From Hofstenia miamia (taxonomy: Eukaryota; Xenacoelomorpha; Acoela), in contig SCFE01000056.1 in NCBI GenBank assembly GCA_004352715.1, positions 1,288,323-1,352,322 of the forward strand: 64,000 nucleotides of DNA. The letters run 5' to 3'. The notes beneath the pieces were generated by a model. The model saw nothing but the letters and a program-made list of their open reading frames with translations. It was not told the origin of the DNA and made no database searches. The position numbers and the translations under genes were made by a program. Below are positions 47,243 to 59,800 of the stretch, in pieces (within the stretch, counting starts at the first letter, position 1; each line of letters starts with the position of its first letter).

Positions 47243-47470
47243 TCACATGGCTACCTGTTGAGATAGTGACTCCTTTAGGTGCTTGATTTCCAATGTCTGT
47301 GCATTGAAACATGGTGTGGGATCACTATATGGTCAAAAAAGAATGGGTGGAGCATTATGAGTGTTAAGGACTTTATGATAATTCACTGGGGAAACTTGTC
47401 TAGGAGAGTTAGGTAAAGACAAATTAAAGAACAATCCAACTGTTGAATGGTATTACTTTTGGACTACAAT

Positions 47471-48395
47471 TGTAACATCCTCCACCTAGCTTGTTACGCC
47501 GTGTCTAATCACTGTTAAGGGATGCTTAGTAAACTGCGGGTGAGGTGTTACCCATTTGTTGATCCATCAAACTTTTCTTTCTTATTAACTAGTTATGTTA
47601 ATTAAGTACTTGAGTATTAACCATCACTGTTTAGGTGACTGGGCAGTATGATGTTTCCTCTTCAGTTCTTCCATGGGCTCCTGCCCGAAGCCGATCTCCA
47701 CAAGACAGCTCCCCTCCTTCTTGACCAATGATTGAGTCCACGACACCACCTCAGCTCAACTGGAATTAGTTATGTGTACCCTACGTTAGCTCGGTGTGTG
47801 CACTCAAGTAAAGTTGTAACTGACTTAAACTCAAAGTTGTAAAGTGTTTGTTGTTTTTATTTAATAAAGCAACCGGGCATTGACACTAACTGCATGTAAT
47901 AAAATATTAGAATAGCCATTACCGTAAAACTATCGGCTTAATTATTCAAATAATAAGATTGCAGTTTCCTATACCTACATTTAATAGTATTACATGTAAG
48001 GTCATTTATCAAGTCAATTATAGTCGAGTCTCCTACATTTAAGAATATATAAATATCCCTAAGTGTCGACTATCCAGTCGTTTCAGGCATTGATTATTTC
48101 ATACATGTATTGATCGATAGTCAGACTAGGCAAGAATCGAAAAACTCCTAACCGTAACATAGGTGCAGTTTCGTGACTGGCACAAAGACCCTAGAATCGA
48201 TCCCGTGATGGATTCCAGCCACTACTAAACACAACTTGCCTAGCTGCACATTTTATTAAATAATCAAACCAGATAAGAGTAGAATGAAAATTAAATAAAC
48301 TCCGAAGAATTTATTGTTCATCAAAATTATGGTTGAATCAATGCTATTTATAAAATTTCTACAAAAAGTACCTGCTGATTTTAAAATTCAAACAG
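47471..48395 (-). mobile_element. type A LTR, truncated, in E2 leader/gag
   Basis: Starts TGTAACATCCTCCACC and follows the 50329 LTR closely to CCTGCTGATTTTAAAATTCAAA, then breaks off before the final about 240 bases. Lies between E2 gag and the E2 primer-binding site. Confidence 0.87.
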
Positions 48396-48598
48396 AGTTA
48401 ACAGAACAGTAGCAACACCAAAAAGAAGTATGGTAGTATTTGCTAATAAATCCAACATGTAATAGCACAGAGACAGAACAGTAATCACAGTCAGGGGAAA
48501 CAACTATCCCAGCTGACACAATCAAATTAGGACCAAGATAAACAAGTTAAAACCATAAAAGCATCAGGTGGCAGTTCAGGATCACGTCAGGGTCACCA
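48396..48598 (-). promoter_or_regulatory. E2 leader with primer-binding site
   Basis: 48598-48586 on the minus strand reads TGGTGACCCTGAC immediately after the LTR end, complementary to a tRNA 3' end in GTCACCA. The rest is the untranslated leader of E2, cut by the type A LTR. Confidence 0.75.
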
Positions 48599-49491
48599 TG
48601 TAGAATCAGGGGGCTGGGAACTCTACTAGCACTATAGAACTCATTGTCATGGCAGAAGGTTGCAGAAGTGACCATATAGTAACAGCCCCAATTCAAATAA
48701 AAACTGATATATGAAAAAAACATCAGTAAATCATCCATGTAACTAGTAACTGTTTAGAAATCATCCAGGATGACCAATTTATATGGCTTCCAGCAAAAGT
48801 GCTGTCCATGAAAATAGAAGTTTGTAAGTTGCTTGATTGGTACTACCCCATTTGTCTTATGATTTATTATCTATCTCACTACAAAATAAATAGCTCATTT
48901 GTTTTCTTATCTCTCAGCTCACTAAATAAATAGCATGTAATTACCATGCATTAGTGTAACCAATGGTATAATATCATCTTAGTGTAATAAATTATCAGTG
49001 AATGTACTTGTTGCAATCAAATGAAAAGGTTTATTATTTCTATTAATAACCATACACATAACCTAATGTGGTCCACAATTTGGGCTGCTTACTGTCTGAA
49101 CACTACTCCTTGCATCAGTACTTGAGGAAGTACTCCCAAATTGTTGTCAGAGCTTACACAATAATTATTGTAAACAGCATAAATCAAAAAAGTAATATAA
49201 AGAAGAAAATAAACAAAGTTGAGGCTAGATAAACTCTATTGAACCATTTCTACATTGTTGCTTGTTTTTATACATTTAAATTATTACCTGCTTTTGTTTA
49301 CAACATAATATCATGTCATCATGTTTCCCTCACAAATTGAATTGAGCAATAATACTATGTAGCACCAAAGTAAGGGGACATTAAAATAGTATTGTAAACT
49401 AAACTCAAAATAAATGGTTATGTCATGTTGACATCATAACAAATTACAAAATCAATTAAAATTTAGCATAAAGTCCCTCAGTGACTCTACA
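48599..49491 (-). mobile_element. E2 5' LTR (type F), 893 bp
   Basis: On the minus strand it runs from TGTAGAGTCACTGAGGG to CCTGATTCTACA. Its ends form a near-perfect 10-bp inverted repeat (TGTAGARTCA). The primer-binding site follows, which proves orientation and inner boundary. Same family as the E3 LTRs at 25892 and 32022. Confidence 0.87.
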
Positions 49492-50328
49492 TAAGATTTT
49501 TGCCTAATGCAACACTTGAAAGCTAATTTAGTAGCATCCCTTAATTAATGACACTAGGAACTATGCTTCCATTGATATCTCATTAGTTTTAATTTAACTT
49601 GTATCAATAATTAAAAAACTCTAAGGAAACTATGCAAAATTTCTACAATAATCAACTGAAATTAGGGAACAATTTAATACCATTTAAGAATATGCATAAA
49701 AATACTAGGAATAAACTTTTTATGCAATCAAAAGTAGATTACTTCTTCTTAAAGAAAGATAAGTAGGCTAAATTAAAACAAAAATATAGTTCAATAAGAG
49801 TGTAGAGTAATATGATTTTTCTCTGCCACTTTCTATATATTCCTATTTCAAGAGTTGTGGTATGGTGCCTCTTGGATGCTCCAGTTTGCAATGCACACTC
49901 CTGATTTGATTAGATTCAAAATTTAAAGAAAAACAAAAGTTGATTAGTTTTATATCATCAGAAGAACTGCTGTATTTCATTTTGTCCTCAAAATATTCCA
50001 AAAGGTATTCTAGATTAGTTTCAATTTATTAAAATAAAGCATTTAATAAATATTATAATTTCTATTAGTTTCAAGTATAATATTACATTAAATCAACTCA
50101 CCACAAATATTTACGTTTTCCTTTCATGCATGTTAGGATTAAACTCTAAGTATATTATTGCAAAGAGTTACTGCAGCATTATCATGCAACTTAGCAATTT
50201 CTACAATGTCAATATAAAATCAGTTGAAGTAGTTTGCTATAATGTCTGTAAACTTCAATATTTTGTAAGCTAAGCTGGCAACCATAATAAGATTTGTTTC
50301 CATGTAAACCTAATGTTTACATATGTAG
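49492..50328. other. no gene recognised
   Basis: AT-rich spacer between the E2 LTR and a solo LTR. Confidence 0.5.
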
Positions 50329-51480
50329 TGTAACATCCTCCACCTAGCTTATTACGCCGTGTCTAATTACTGTTAAGGAATGCTTGGTAAACTGCGGGTG
50401 AGGTGTTACCAATTTGTTGAACCATCAGACTTTCCTCTCTTATTAACTAGTTATGTTAATTTAATAATTGAGTATTAACCATCACTGTTTAGGTGACAGA
50501 GCAGTATGACGTTTCCTCTTCAGTTCTTCCATGGGCTCCTGCCCGAAGCCGATCTCCACAAGACAGCTCCTCTCCTTCTTAACCAATGATTGAGTCCACG
50601 GCACCACCTCAGCTCAACTGGAATTAGTTATGTGTACCCTACGTTAGCTCGGTGTGTGCACTCAAGTAAAGTTGTAACTGACTTAAACTCAAAGTTGTAA
50701 AGTGTTTGTTGTTTTGATTTTAGTAAAGCAACCGGGCATTGACACTAACTGCATTTACAAAATATTAGAATAGCCATTACCGTAAAACTATCGGCTTAAT
50801 AATTTAAGTAATAAGATTGCAGTTTCCTACACCTACATTTAATAGTATTACATGTAAGGTCATTTATCAAGTCAATTATAGTCGAGTCTCCTACATTTAA
50901 GAATATATATATATTCCTAAGTGTCGACTATCCAGTCGTTTCAAGCATTGATTATTTCATACATGTATTGATCGATAGTCAGACTAGGCAAGAATCGAAA
51001 AACTCCTAACCGTAACATAAGTGCGGTTTCGTGACTGGCACAAGGACCCTTCGAATCGATCCCGTGATGGAATCCAGCCACTACTCGACACAACTTGCCT
51101 AGCTGCACATTTTATTAAATAATCAAACCAGATAAGAGTAGAATGAAAATTAAATAAACTCCGAAGAATTTATTGTTCATCAAAATTATGGTTGAATCAA
51201 TGCTATTTATAAAATTTCTACAAAAGTACCTGCTGATTTTAAATTTCAAATGATTCGTCTGCCAATATGGCTGTTCCTACGTAAGCGTTATTTCGCTCAA
51301 TTTAATTTGTCAAATGTTTCTTGATCGGCTAACAAGTTTTCTTAATTTGAACAATATTAAAGCTTAGTTGCATCTTACAAAAATAACTAAGATCAATAAC
51401 TAAATTTTACAATCAATTAATGTTAATCATTCGACGTTGTTCCTCACTAGCAGCTTAGTTGCTTTTTGGATGATGCTACA
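50329..51480 (-). mobile_element. type A solo LTR with 4-bp target duplication
   Basis: 1152 bp, TGTAACATCCTCCACC to GGATGATGCTACA, flanked by GTAG (50325-50328 and 51481-51484). Complete copy and best reference for type A. It shares with types B and C the order of conserved blocks (CTTGCAGYTTCCTA, AAAAACTCCTA, TGCAGTTTCRTG, CCACTACT). Confidence 0.94.
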
Positions 51481-51484
51481 GTAG

Positions 51485-53580
51485 ACATCAATAATTATCA
51501 GCAATTTATTACTATTTATTTCATAGAAATTGATGGATTTAATAATTTTTTTATTGTAATGAATTATTTTACAATATAATTCTCTAGTAGTTATATGTTC
51601 CTGTAAATCCCAAGAGATTGTTTCCATTTTTTCATAACTGCAGCTTTACACAACCTATAATTATTAGCAAATATCTCAGTTATTTGTATGTGAACCATGT
51701 ATGCTTTGTATCAATATGCAAGTGATTTGTTTCTATTTCAAGGATAGTTTTTTTTCACTATAGCCCTGTACTTATTGGAATCCCTGATTTATTCATGAAA
51801 TATAAAATAATTGTGTTAGCCTTAATGGTCACATATATTAATAGAAAATGCAGCTTTTTACTATATTCTAAAGTAGTGTATAAGAGAGTGGAGAAGAGAT
51901 GTTATTGGAGATGATATGTAAAGGAAATGCCCCCATGCATCCATCAGTAGTATCAAGCATCAAAATTCCATGACTGTTTCAAAACATAGCACTATTGAAA
52001 TTTATGTTATCAGCAAATTATTGATTTATTCTTACGCATAAGAAAAATTTAAAATTATTCCTAGATAAAAAAGCTGTTCAATAACATGATCCCTGTAATA
52101 CTGGCCGACAAACTCCTAAATTTACAATCATATTACAATGTTTCACAGATTCACCTAAGCAATTCTAAGTAAATTCACTCCTCAATATCTTTTTTAAATG
52201 TTTCTTACTCTTTAGTAATACGAAGTTATTTGCTCAAATAATCGCTAATAACTGGTGATAAATATATTCAAAACCAAATGAATACGTGTGTTTATTGAAA
52301 GAGTTAAACCTAAAAGTACGAGATTAAAGCCCTTATATACGCCGAATTGTTATTGTAGGGCTTCTCTATTCATTGCCAGATAAGTACTAATAGGATCAAT
52401 CTAAATCATTCAAATAATGTTAAAATTCTTTTGTTATACAAATTTAGTTAAATTTAAATACGTCAAAACAAACTAAGGGTACTATCGACGGAAAATTCCC
52501 TACATGCTAAAAATCAATGCCGATGATTCTAATTTACCCTAACCCTTTTCCAATGTCGAATTCTTGATGATCAAAATGTGACAAATTTTTCACATTATTG
52601 TGTACATATTACATTGAACAATTTTCAGTATTTTCTATAAAACGATTGCCAGGTAAAAATAGTAACTTATCATACCTATGCAAATGATTAGAATATATTT
52701 AGCTTCATAGGTCAAAATAATTTTATTTTGTGGTTTCCTAAATTTTGAGATTTAGAATTTATTTTTTAAAATTTCATCGCTAACTTGTAGGATAGTAACA
52801 CGTGGAACTAATACGTTAATACAGGAAAATACTTAGCCAACGAGTCGTTTAATAACAATGTTCATTTAATGGTTTGTGCTCATTTAATAATATATACGTG
52901 TTTTTATTTTAAATTTATTACTGTTCGTTTTTCACAAGTTAGTTTTTAACCATCTAGATAACGGCGGGTCTTCCGTTTGACATCAAATCAAAAATGATGC
53001 ACAAAATATCTACGGAGATATAAAATTTGCTTTTGGACTCCTACTCATTAAATAAGCGAAATGTATATTTTCGTTTTGAGAAACAGTCGTGCAACAATAA
53101 CATACACTGTACAAACGCTTATTGGTTCTTGCGACTTGATAAATAGTACAAAGTAAGTTATATATGAACAATATCTCTCTCTTCAACTTGGATTCTCCAC
53201 TCAGCGTCATTTTCTTGTCTGTGATGAGTAATCTTCCTTATATTTATTATTATTATTCTAATGACTCACATGAGTCTGCTTCTTTAGATATTTTTGCTAA
53301 CTATTCTCTTCAATAACTTGTATTATCTCCTACGTCCAGCTCCACCCTCTCGACTTAGTCCTGTGCTCTCATCTTGATACATTTTTACAATCTTTGTAGA
53401 TCCCTTTTCTAGAAAATTTGTCTGATCAGTTTTGTTTGCTTCGACCTTTCTCTCAATTCTATTCTTCTAAATGATTATGTGGATACGCCTCAATGTTCTC
53501 GATCTAACACTTAATGCTGCTCTTTCTTTTTAACTTCCCATATTTAAATAATCTTACAAAGCTGATTACTAGTACCTGGT
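51485..53580. other. intergenic, no gene recognised
   Basis: About 2.1 kb of AT-rich DNA without supported features. Confidence 0.6.
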
Positions 53581-54326
53581 TTGACTGCATCATCTGATCT
53601 GTCGTTTATGATTGCTAAACAGGGTAGGCCTCATATAATCAGTGACCAACTTATGTTACCGGCAATTATTAAGACAGTCATGAAAACAAACCCCGAATTG
53701 GTATTGAGGCAAATTTTGCTCATTAAATACACCGTTCGGAGAAGAATTGATGACATGGCAACAGATGTGGAGAAACTGTTTTCAACAAGCTGATTACTCC
53801 TAAGTTTGCAATTCAACTGAACAAGAGCGCATTTGGAAAAAATGCTATTTTGATGGTATACTCATGGCACCAGAGCAGTTCTATTGAGAAGGTTGTTGAT
53901 GAATTTTTAATTGCAAGTGTTTACAAACAGATACAAAAGAAGCATCCATAAAGAAATGTTTGGATGAAAATGTAACGCACATTAGTTCCGCGGTTTCTTG
54001 TGAAGGCAAAAAAACTTATTTTCACAGGAATTGAGATTTTGGGCTTCATCAACACACTTTTTAAGAACACATTAGGACGTAATGAATACAATTACTTTCC
54101 GCAATTAAAAAAGGACGACATTGACGTGTGTTTACCTTGTCAAAATGAAGACGGACATGAACACATGTTTTGTGAATTTAAGATAATTGACTTCACCTGA
54201 ATGGATGTTGAAACCTTTTAACAAGAGTCTTGATCGCAACAACAAAGATTTATGTTCTGTTCAAGGGAGATGTTAACTCCTGGGCAATGTCAGTGATGGA
54301 ATGCTATCCAGAGTTGTGTCCTGCAG
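53581..54326 (+). pseudogene. hAT transposase relic (ZBED5/SCAND3-like)
   Basis: The plus strand from 53581 reads AKQGRPHIISDQLMLPAII, TVRRRIDDMATDVEKLFSTS-stop, then KFAIQLNKSAFGKNAILMVY. These match the part of ZBED5/SCAND3/FAM200-type proteins just before and at the first catalytic Asp of hAT transposases. The usual Asp is Asn here (QLNKS against QLDES). A later open piece (54000-54200) with FINTLFKNTLGRNEY...FPQLKK may belong to the same protein. Stops and frameshifts mean it is dead. Cut by a 1000-N gap. Confidence 0.65.
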
Positions 54327-55326
54327 NNNNNNNNNNNNNNNNNNNNNNNNNNNNNNNNNNNNNNNNNNNNNNNNNNNNNNNNNNNNNNNNNNNNNNNNNN
54401 NNNNNNNNNNNNNNNNNNNNNNNNNNNNNNNNNNNNNNNNNNNNNNNNNNNNNNNNNNNNNNNNNNNNNNNNNNNNNNNNNNNNNNNNNNNNNNNNNNNN
54501 NNNNNNNNNNNNNNNNNNNNNNNNNNNNNNNNNNNNNNNNNNNNNNNNNNNNNNNNNNNNNNNNNNNNNNNNNNNNNNNNNNNNNNNNNNNNNNNNNNNN
54601 NNNNNNNNNNNNNNNNNNNNNNNNNNNNNNNNNNNNNNNNNNNNNNNNNNNNNNNNNNNNNNNNNNNNNNNNNNNNNNNNNNNNNNNNNNNNNNNNNNNN
54701 NNNNNNNNNNNNNNNNNNNNNNNNNNNNNNNNNNNNNNNNNNNNNNNNNNNNNNNNNNNNNNNNNNNNNNNNNNNNNNNNNNNNNNNNNNNNNNNNNNNN
54801 NNNNNNNNNNNNNNNNNNNNNNNNNNNNNNNNNNNNNNNNNNNNNNNNNNNNNNNNNNNNNNNNNNNNNNNNNNNNNNNNNNNNNNNNNNNNNNNNNNNN
54901 NNNNNNNNNNNNNNNNNNNNNNNNNNNNNNNNNNNNNNNNNNNNNNNNNNNNNNNNNNNNNNNNNNNNNNNNNNNNNNNNNNNNNNNNNNNNNNNNNNNN
55001 NNNNNNNNNNNNNNNNNNNNNNNNNNNNNNNNNNNNNNNNNNNNNNNNNNNNNNNNNNNNNNNNNNNNNNNNNNNNNNNNNNNNNNNNNNNNNNNNNNNN
55101 NNNNNNNNNNNNNNNNNNNNNNNNNNNNNNNNNNNNNNNNNNNNNNNNNNNNNNNNNNNNNNNNNNNNNNNNNNNNNNNNNNNNNNNNNNNNNNNNNNNN
55201 NNNNNNNNNNNNNNNNNNNNNNNNNNNNNNNNNNNNNNNNNNNNNNNNNNNNNNNNNNNNNNNNNNNNNNNNNNNNNNNNNNNNNNNNNNNNNNNNNNNN
55301 NNNNNNNNNNNNNNNNNNNNNNNNNN
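54327..55326. other. assembly gap of exactly 1000 N
   Basis: Fixed-size gap ending in (TA)n at 55327-55349. Confidence 0.99.
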
Positions 55327-55362
55327 TATATATATATATATATATATAATTTTATTCAATCA

Positions 55363-55386
55363 GCTTATTTTTCCTTAATCTGTTAG
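55363..55386 (+). promoter_or_regulatory. possible trans-splice acceptor before DXO
   Basis: TTATTTTTCCTTAATCTGTTAG ends five bases before the DXO ATG. A pyrimidine tract with AG this close to a start codon suggests a spliced-leader acceptor or an intron end with a non-coding first exon in the gap. Confidence 0.4.
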
Positions 55387-55391
55387 TTGTA

Positions 55392-56522
55392 ATGGCGAGC
55401 TCTCCAAAAAAGTCAAAGTCTTTAATAGATGAAGTTGAGAAAATTTCCTCTTCTGATTTTTTTAGTCCAAATACCCCAAAATATCACAAGCCTGTTATTA
55501 AGGGTGCATTTTCTATCGACGGTAATCGTTCTTTTCATTTGGACAATTCGCAGCGCAGCTTTTTGGCTAATCGGTACAGTTGCGATTCCGCTGAAGTTAA
55601 TTTTAATCTTAATCTTGGGTTTTCGACTTTTGTGCAACGCGATGAAACAAATCCTGAGTATCTTAAACATCTTATTTCATTTATCATGGCTATGAATATG
55701 AAGGACATTAATGCTGACTTCATTTGTTGGCGAGGACTGCTTACGAAAATTCTTCTCACTTACTGCGAAAAAACTGAGCCATGGGAAATTGTTGCTTTAA
55801 AATACAAAGACACAATGTATTTATGTGAGCTACCAACTGAATATCATCAAAAGAAACGGGAGAATAAAACTTCTCAAGAACATTTATGGTGTTATTATGG
55901 ATATTCATTCGAAAAATTTATGATAACTGATGATTCATTAGTCAAAGACGAGGTTTGTTATCAGTTTTGTATTCAAAAGTTATCGATTTTTTAGGACGTC
56001 AAAATTAATAACAATGAGGGATGGTGTGTATGTGTAGAAACGAATGTAGACGAATTTCACATTATATTAGCTGGGGAAGTTGATTGTGTCTCTAAAGCAG
56101 ATGATAAAGAATTAATTGAACTAAAAACTAATAAAATCATTCGAAATGAAAGAATGTTCAAAAGTTTTGCTACATATAAATTGAAGAAGTGGTGGGCTCA
56201 ATCGTTTTTGTTAGGTGTTTCAAAAGTGATTGCCGGTTTTCGTGATGATAGTGGCTATGTTAGACAAGTTAAGACTTATAAAACGCGGGAAATCTTAACT
56301 ATTGCTCAACAAGTTTCAAATTGGAGAGCTTCATTGAGCATGCGATTTCTATTGCGTTTTTTGAGATTAATTAATAGTAAGCGGGCTTTACTAAAAAATG
56401 GTTGTCTTCTTCACATAACATTTAGCCCTGAGGTTGGGATTTTTGAGACTTCATTAAAACAAAATGCTGAACTATATGATTCTATTCTTTCTTTCCAATA
56501 TACACAATGGTTAAATGCATAA
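55392..56522 (+). CDS. DXO: DXO/Rai1 decapping exoribonuclease, 2 exons
   Basis: Removes incomplete or non-canonical caps (including NAD caps in the family) and degrades faulty mRNAs 5'-3'. Exons are 55392-55952 and 55995-56522, split by a 42-bp GT-AG intron in phase 0, giving 362 residues, close to the usual size. Active-site motifs are in order: WRG with Arg114, YSFE with Glu174, GEVD with Asp217, IELK with Glu229 and Lys231, and KKWWAQSFLLGV with Gln256, then GFRD. All catalytic residues seem present and both exons are open, so it is probably functional. If the intron is retained, translation ends at the TAG of its own acceptor, after 200 residues. The CRELD gene starts within 51 bases downstream. 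Confidence 0.95.
55953..55994 (+). other. 42-bp intron of DXO
   Basis: GTTTGT...TTTTTTAG. Its length is a multiple of three and it is open until its last codon, TAG, which is also the splice acceptor. Confidence 0.88.
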
Positions 56523-56573
56523 TTTTGATTTGTATTGTTATTGTATGTTTATTTAGTATTTAGGTTATGCTTT
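56523..56573 (+). promoter_or_regulatory. DXO-CRELD intercistronic spacer, possible trans-splice site
   Basis: Only 51 bases. It contains a U-rich tract ending TTTATTTAG (about 56557), a second TATTTAG and a GCAG eight bases before the CRELD ATG. No AATAAA is seen. There is little room for a separate promoter. Confidence 0.5.
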
Positions 56574-56824
56574 ATGCAGTGCATACATGTAATTGTATTT
56601 ATAATAGTATGTGCGGAATTGTTTGTAAGTTCAACTGATCATTGTTCTTCTTGCAGAAAACTTGTGAAACGATTTGGTGAACAGTATGTTATTACCAGTA
56701 GATCAATGTACGAAGGCGGTGATGCTGACTGGGAACTTAAAAAGCTAGGAAGTTATCGCAATAGTGAATTGCGTTTTATTGAAATCTCAGAAAATATTTG
56801 TGAGAGCAAGGTAAACATTTTTAA

Positions 56825-56858
<34 letters not shown>

Positions 56859-59800
56859 TAGGCGCTTTGTACAAGTAAAAAAATAGTTGCACATTTTGAA
56901 AAATTTGCATTAAACACAAAAGATATTATTTTTTGCNNNNNNNNNNNNNNNNNNNNNNNNNNNNNNNNNNNNNNNNNNNNNNNNNNNNNNNNNNNNNNNN
57001 NNNNNNNNNNNNNNNNTATATATATATATTAGGCGCTTTGTACAAGTAAAAAAATAGTTGCACATTTTGAAAAATTTGCATTAAACACAAAAGATATTAT
57101 TTTTTGCATTTAAGGTTATTTCTATGCAGAGGTATGCGATTTTGTTTTATATTTGCCCCGGTAGACAAAAAAGCTTAAACCCTATGATGGAGCCGTTAAA
57201 GAAATTTTTTACCTTCTCAACTTTTGAAAATGTCTGAAAATGGCAGAGCATATGCATGGCTTCTTTTTCACTTTCTTGCCCGGTTGCGAGACGCTATCTT
57301 TGCACTAAGTAGGCCTAGTGTGTCTACTGAACAACATAGCTTTAGTTGAAAAAATCTATTTTTATTGAAAATTCCAAATGCTTTCATCTGCATCAGGCAC
57401 ATTCATTGTTTTAGCACATGGGAGCACATTGACTCAGATGTGGCCATTGCCAATTAGTTTTAAACTTCATAATAGGTTTGACTCAATTTTTTCAAAATGG
57501 ACCCAATCTATAATGTTACTCTATGCTGTGTAGAGTTAAGAAAAAATATGGATATATTAGTATATACATAACATAATGAAATTTTGCAAATTCATTTTTA
57601 CTTATATACTGAAATGTATCAAGACTGAACCTGAAACAAACTTATTTAATTTCCAGAGATTCAGTTAATGTGTGGGGTAATCTCATGAAAACGCATTAAA
57701 CAATGTGTTTTGATGGCTCGGATGTTTTTCCTCATCTAACTTTTAGGACATTCTATTTCTAAGCGCTTGCAAATTTTAAAAATATTCAGGGATCCTCTAT
57801 TTACATTACAATAAAAATTATTCAAATTCTGCTAAAATGTAATATATTATCTTTTTTGTTTCAGTTTTAATTTACATAAATTCATAACTTTAATATCTCA
57901 CCTTGCACCTTTAGGAATAGCAAGTTGGTATGTACACTAATGATCTAAAAATGGATAAAGTCGGGGGAAGGATTTCTTATATATGTGGTCGTCCGTCGCA
58001 TTTTCATATGTGCTCGTCCCATAAACGTTATACGGCACTCGCCCGAGTACCCGTGCGTTCAATTTCCATCAACTACACCTTTTCCAATTGCTTTTGAGAA
58101 ACCGTAATTTGCATTTGAGAAACCGTAATTTGCATTTGAGAATCCGTAATTTGCATTTGTGAAACCGTAATTTGCATTTGAGAATACGTCATTTGAATAC
58201 ATTTTATGAATGGGTATGCATGCTATTCACTTTTAAGGTGTAAACGATGCCCTTAATGTTTTACATAGAGAAAGGTCATAAAAAATGGGAATTTTTCATT
58301 GTATTTGTAGAATGGTAGGCTTCAAATTTGGCAAAACTCGTTTAAACACGATGGTTGTTATGGAAGTCTCAAACTAATTCAAACAAAAAAGAATAAATTT
58401 AAAAAGGGTAACGTGTGGAAACACTGGAGGCCTATTATTAAGCCTTTCAAATTCACTTTTTCCATTCTTATTTAATGTTCATATAGCATTGATTCTCTTG
58501 GTGTTAAAAAAAATAATATTGGCAATCGGCTAATTTTGACCAAGGCAATTGAAGTTAAATGATTGATATTGAGGTAGCAATATTATGAACTTTCTCTATG
58601 TAAAACATTAAGGGAATCGTGACACCTTAAAAGTGAATAGCATGCTTACCCATTCATAAAATGTATTCAAATTGCGTTTTCTCAAATGCAATTGGAAAAG
58701 GTGTAATACTTGAATAACTCCAATTTACCATAGTTTGCAAAAACTACGCAAAATTAAAAATTACTTGTAATGACGTTATCTAACAACTAACTTCGTTTGG
58801 CTGTGATGGTATTGAACATTTCTAGCACAAATCTTATTCATTATTGTTAATTTTCAACATTATCTTTATCAATTATTCTTGAAAATAGATTATTTAATCC
58901 TAAACTGCCCATTCCATCTATAAAGATACAAATGGTTTTGTGCATATTTTCATTCCATTTTTTCCATGTCTGTTAAATCATTTAAACAATACTCGGATGT
59001 ATCTATGGCTATCTGGACTTCCCTGTTGTGGGGAAAATTTGTGATGAAGATTATTACTATGTTTGAAGTACGTAAAATATTTTTTTACAAGAAAATCCCA
59101 TTTATCAAAACTTTCAAATTCTTCTCATACCTAGTGGTCAGATAAAAAGATTTCTAAAGCTCTTCACAGCATCAACTATTGCTTTCTTTAGAGAGATCCC
59201 TAAGCGCCGTCCAGGCGCGCATAGCGAGGCTTGTCATTGAGCGTTATTCAAGAATGAAAAAAGATATTTCTTTTTCAGAATTGATTTCAGATTATATATA
59301 TATATATATATATATATNNNNNNNNNNNNNNNNNNNNNNNNNNNNNNNNNNNNNNNNNNNNNNNNNNNNNNNNNNNNNNNNNNNNNNNNNNNNNNNNNNN
59401 NNNNNNNNNNNNNNNNNNNNNNNNNNNNNNNNNNNNNNNNNNNNNNNNNNNNNNNNNNNNNNNNNNNNNNNNNNNNNNNNNNNNNNNNNNNNNNNNNNNN
59501 NNNNNNNNNNNNNNNNNNNNNNNNNNNNNNNNNNNNNNATATATATATATGTTGCTTTAATTCTAATCTTTTTATTGTTTTACGAAAAAGCAATGAAAAT
59601 TTTAAGTGAAAGTACTTTCGGTATTTACTGTATTATCGTCAATCAAAAACAAAATTTATTGATGGTGGAACTTTAATTTACGAATCATTAATTAATATCA
59701 AAATATACTAAAATATATGAGAGAGTTTGATGACGTTTTGTATTTTAATTAGGTCTTTCTTCCTTAATATAAATTGAATTGGTGCAATTGCCTTAGTTTT

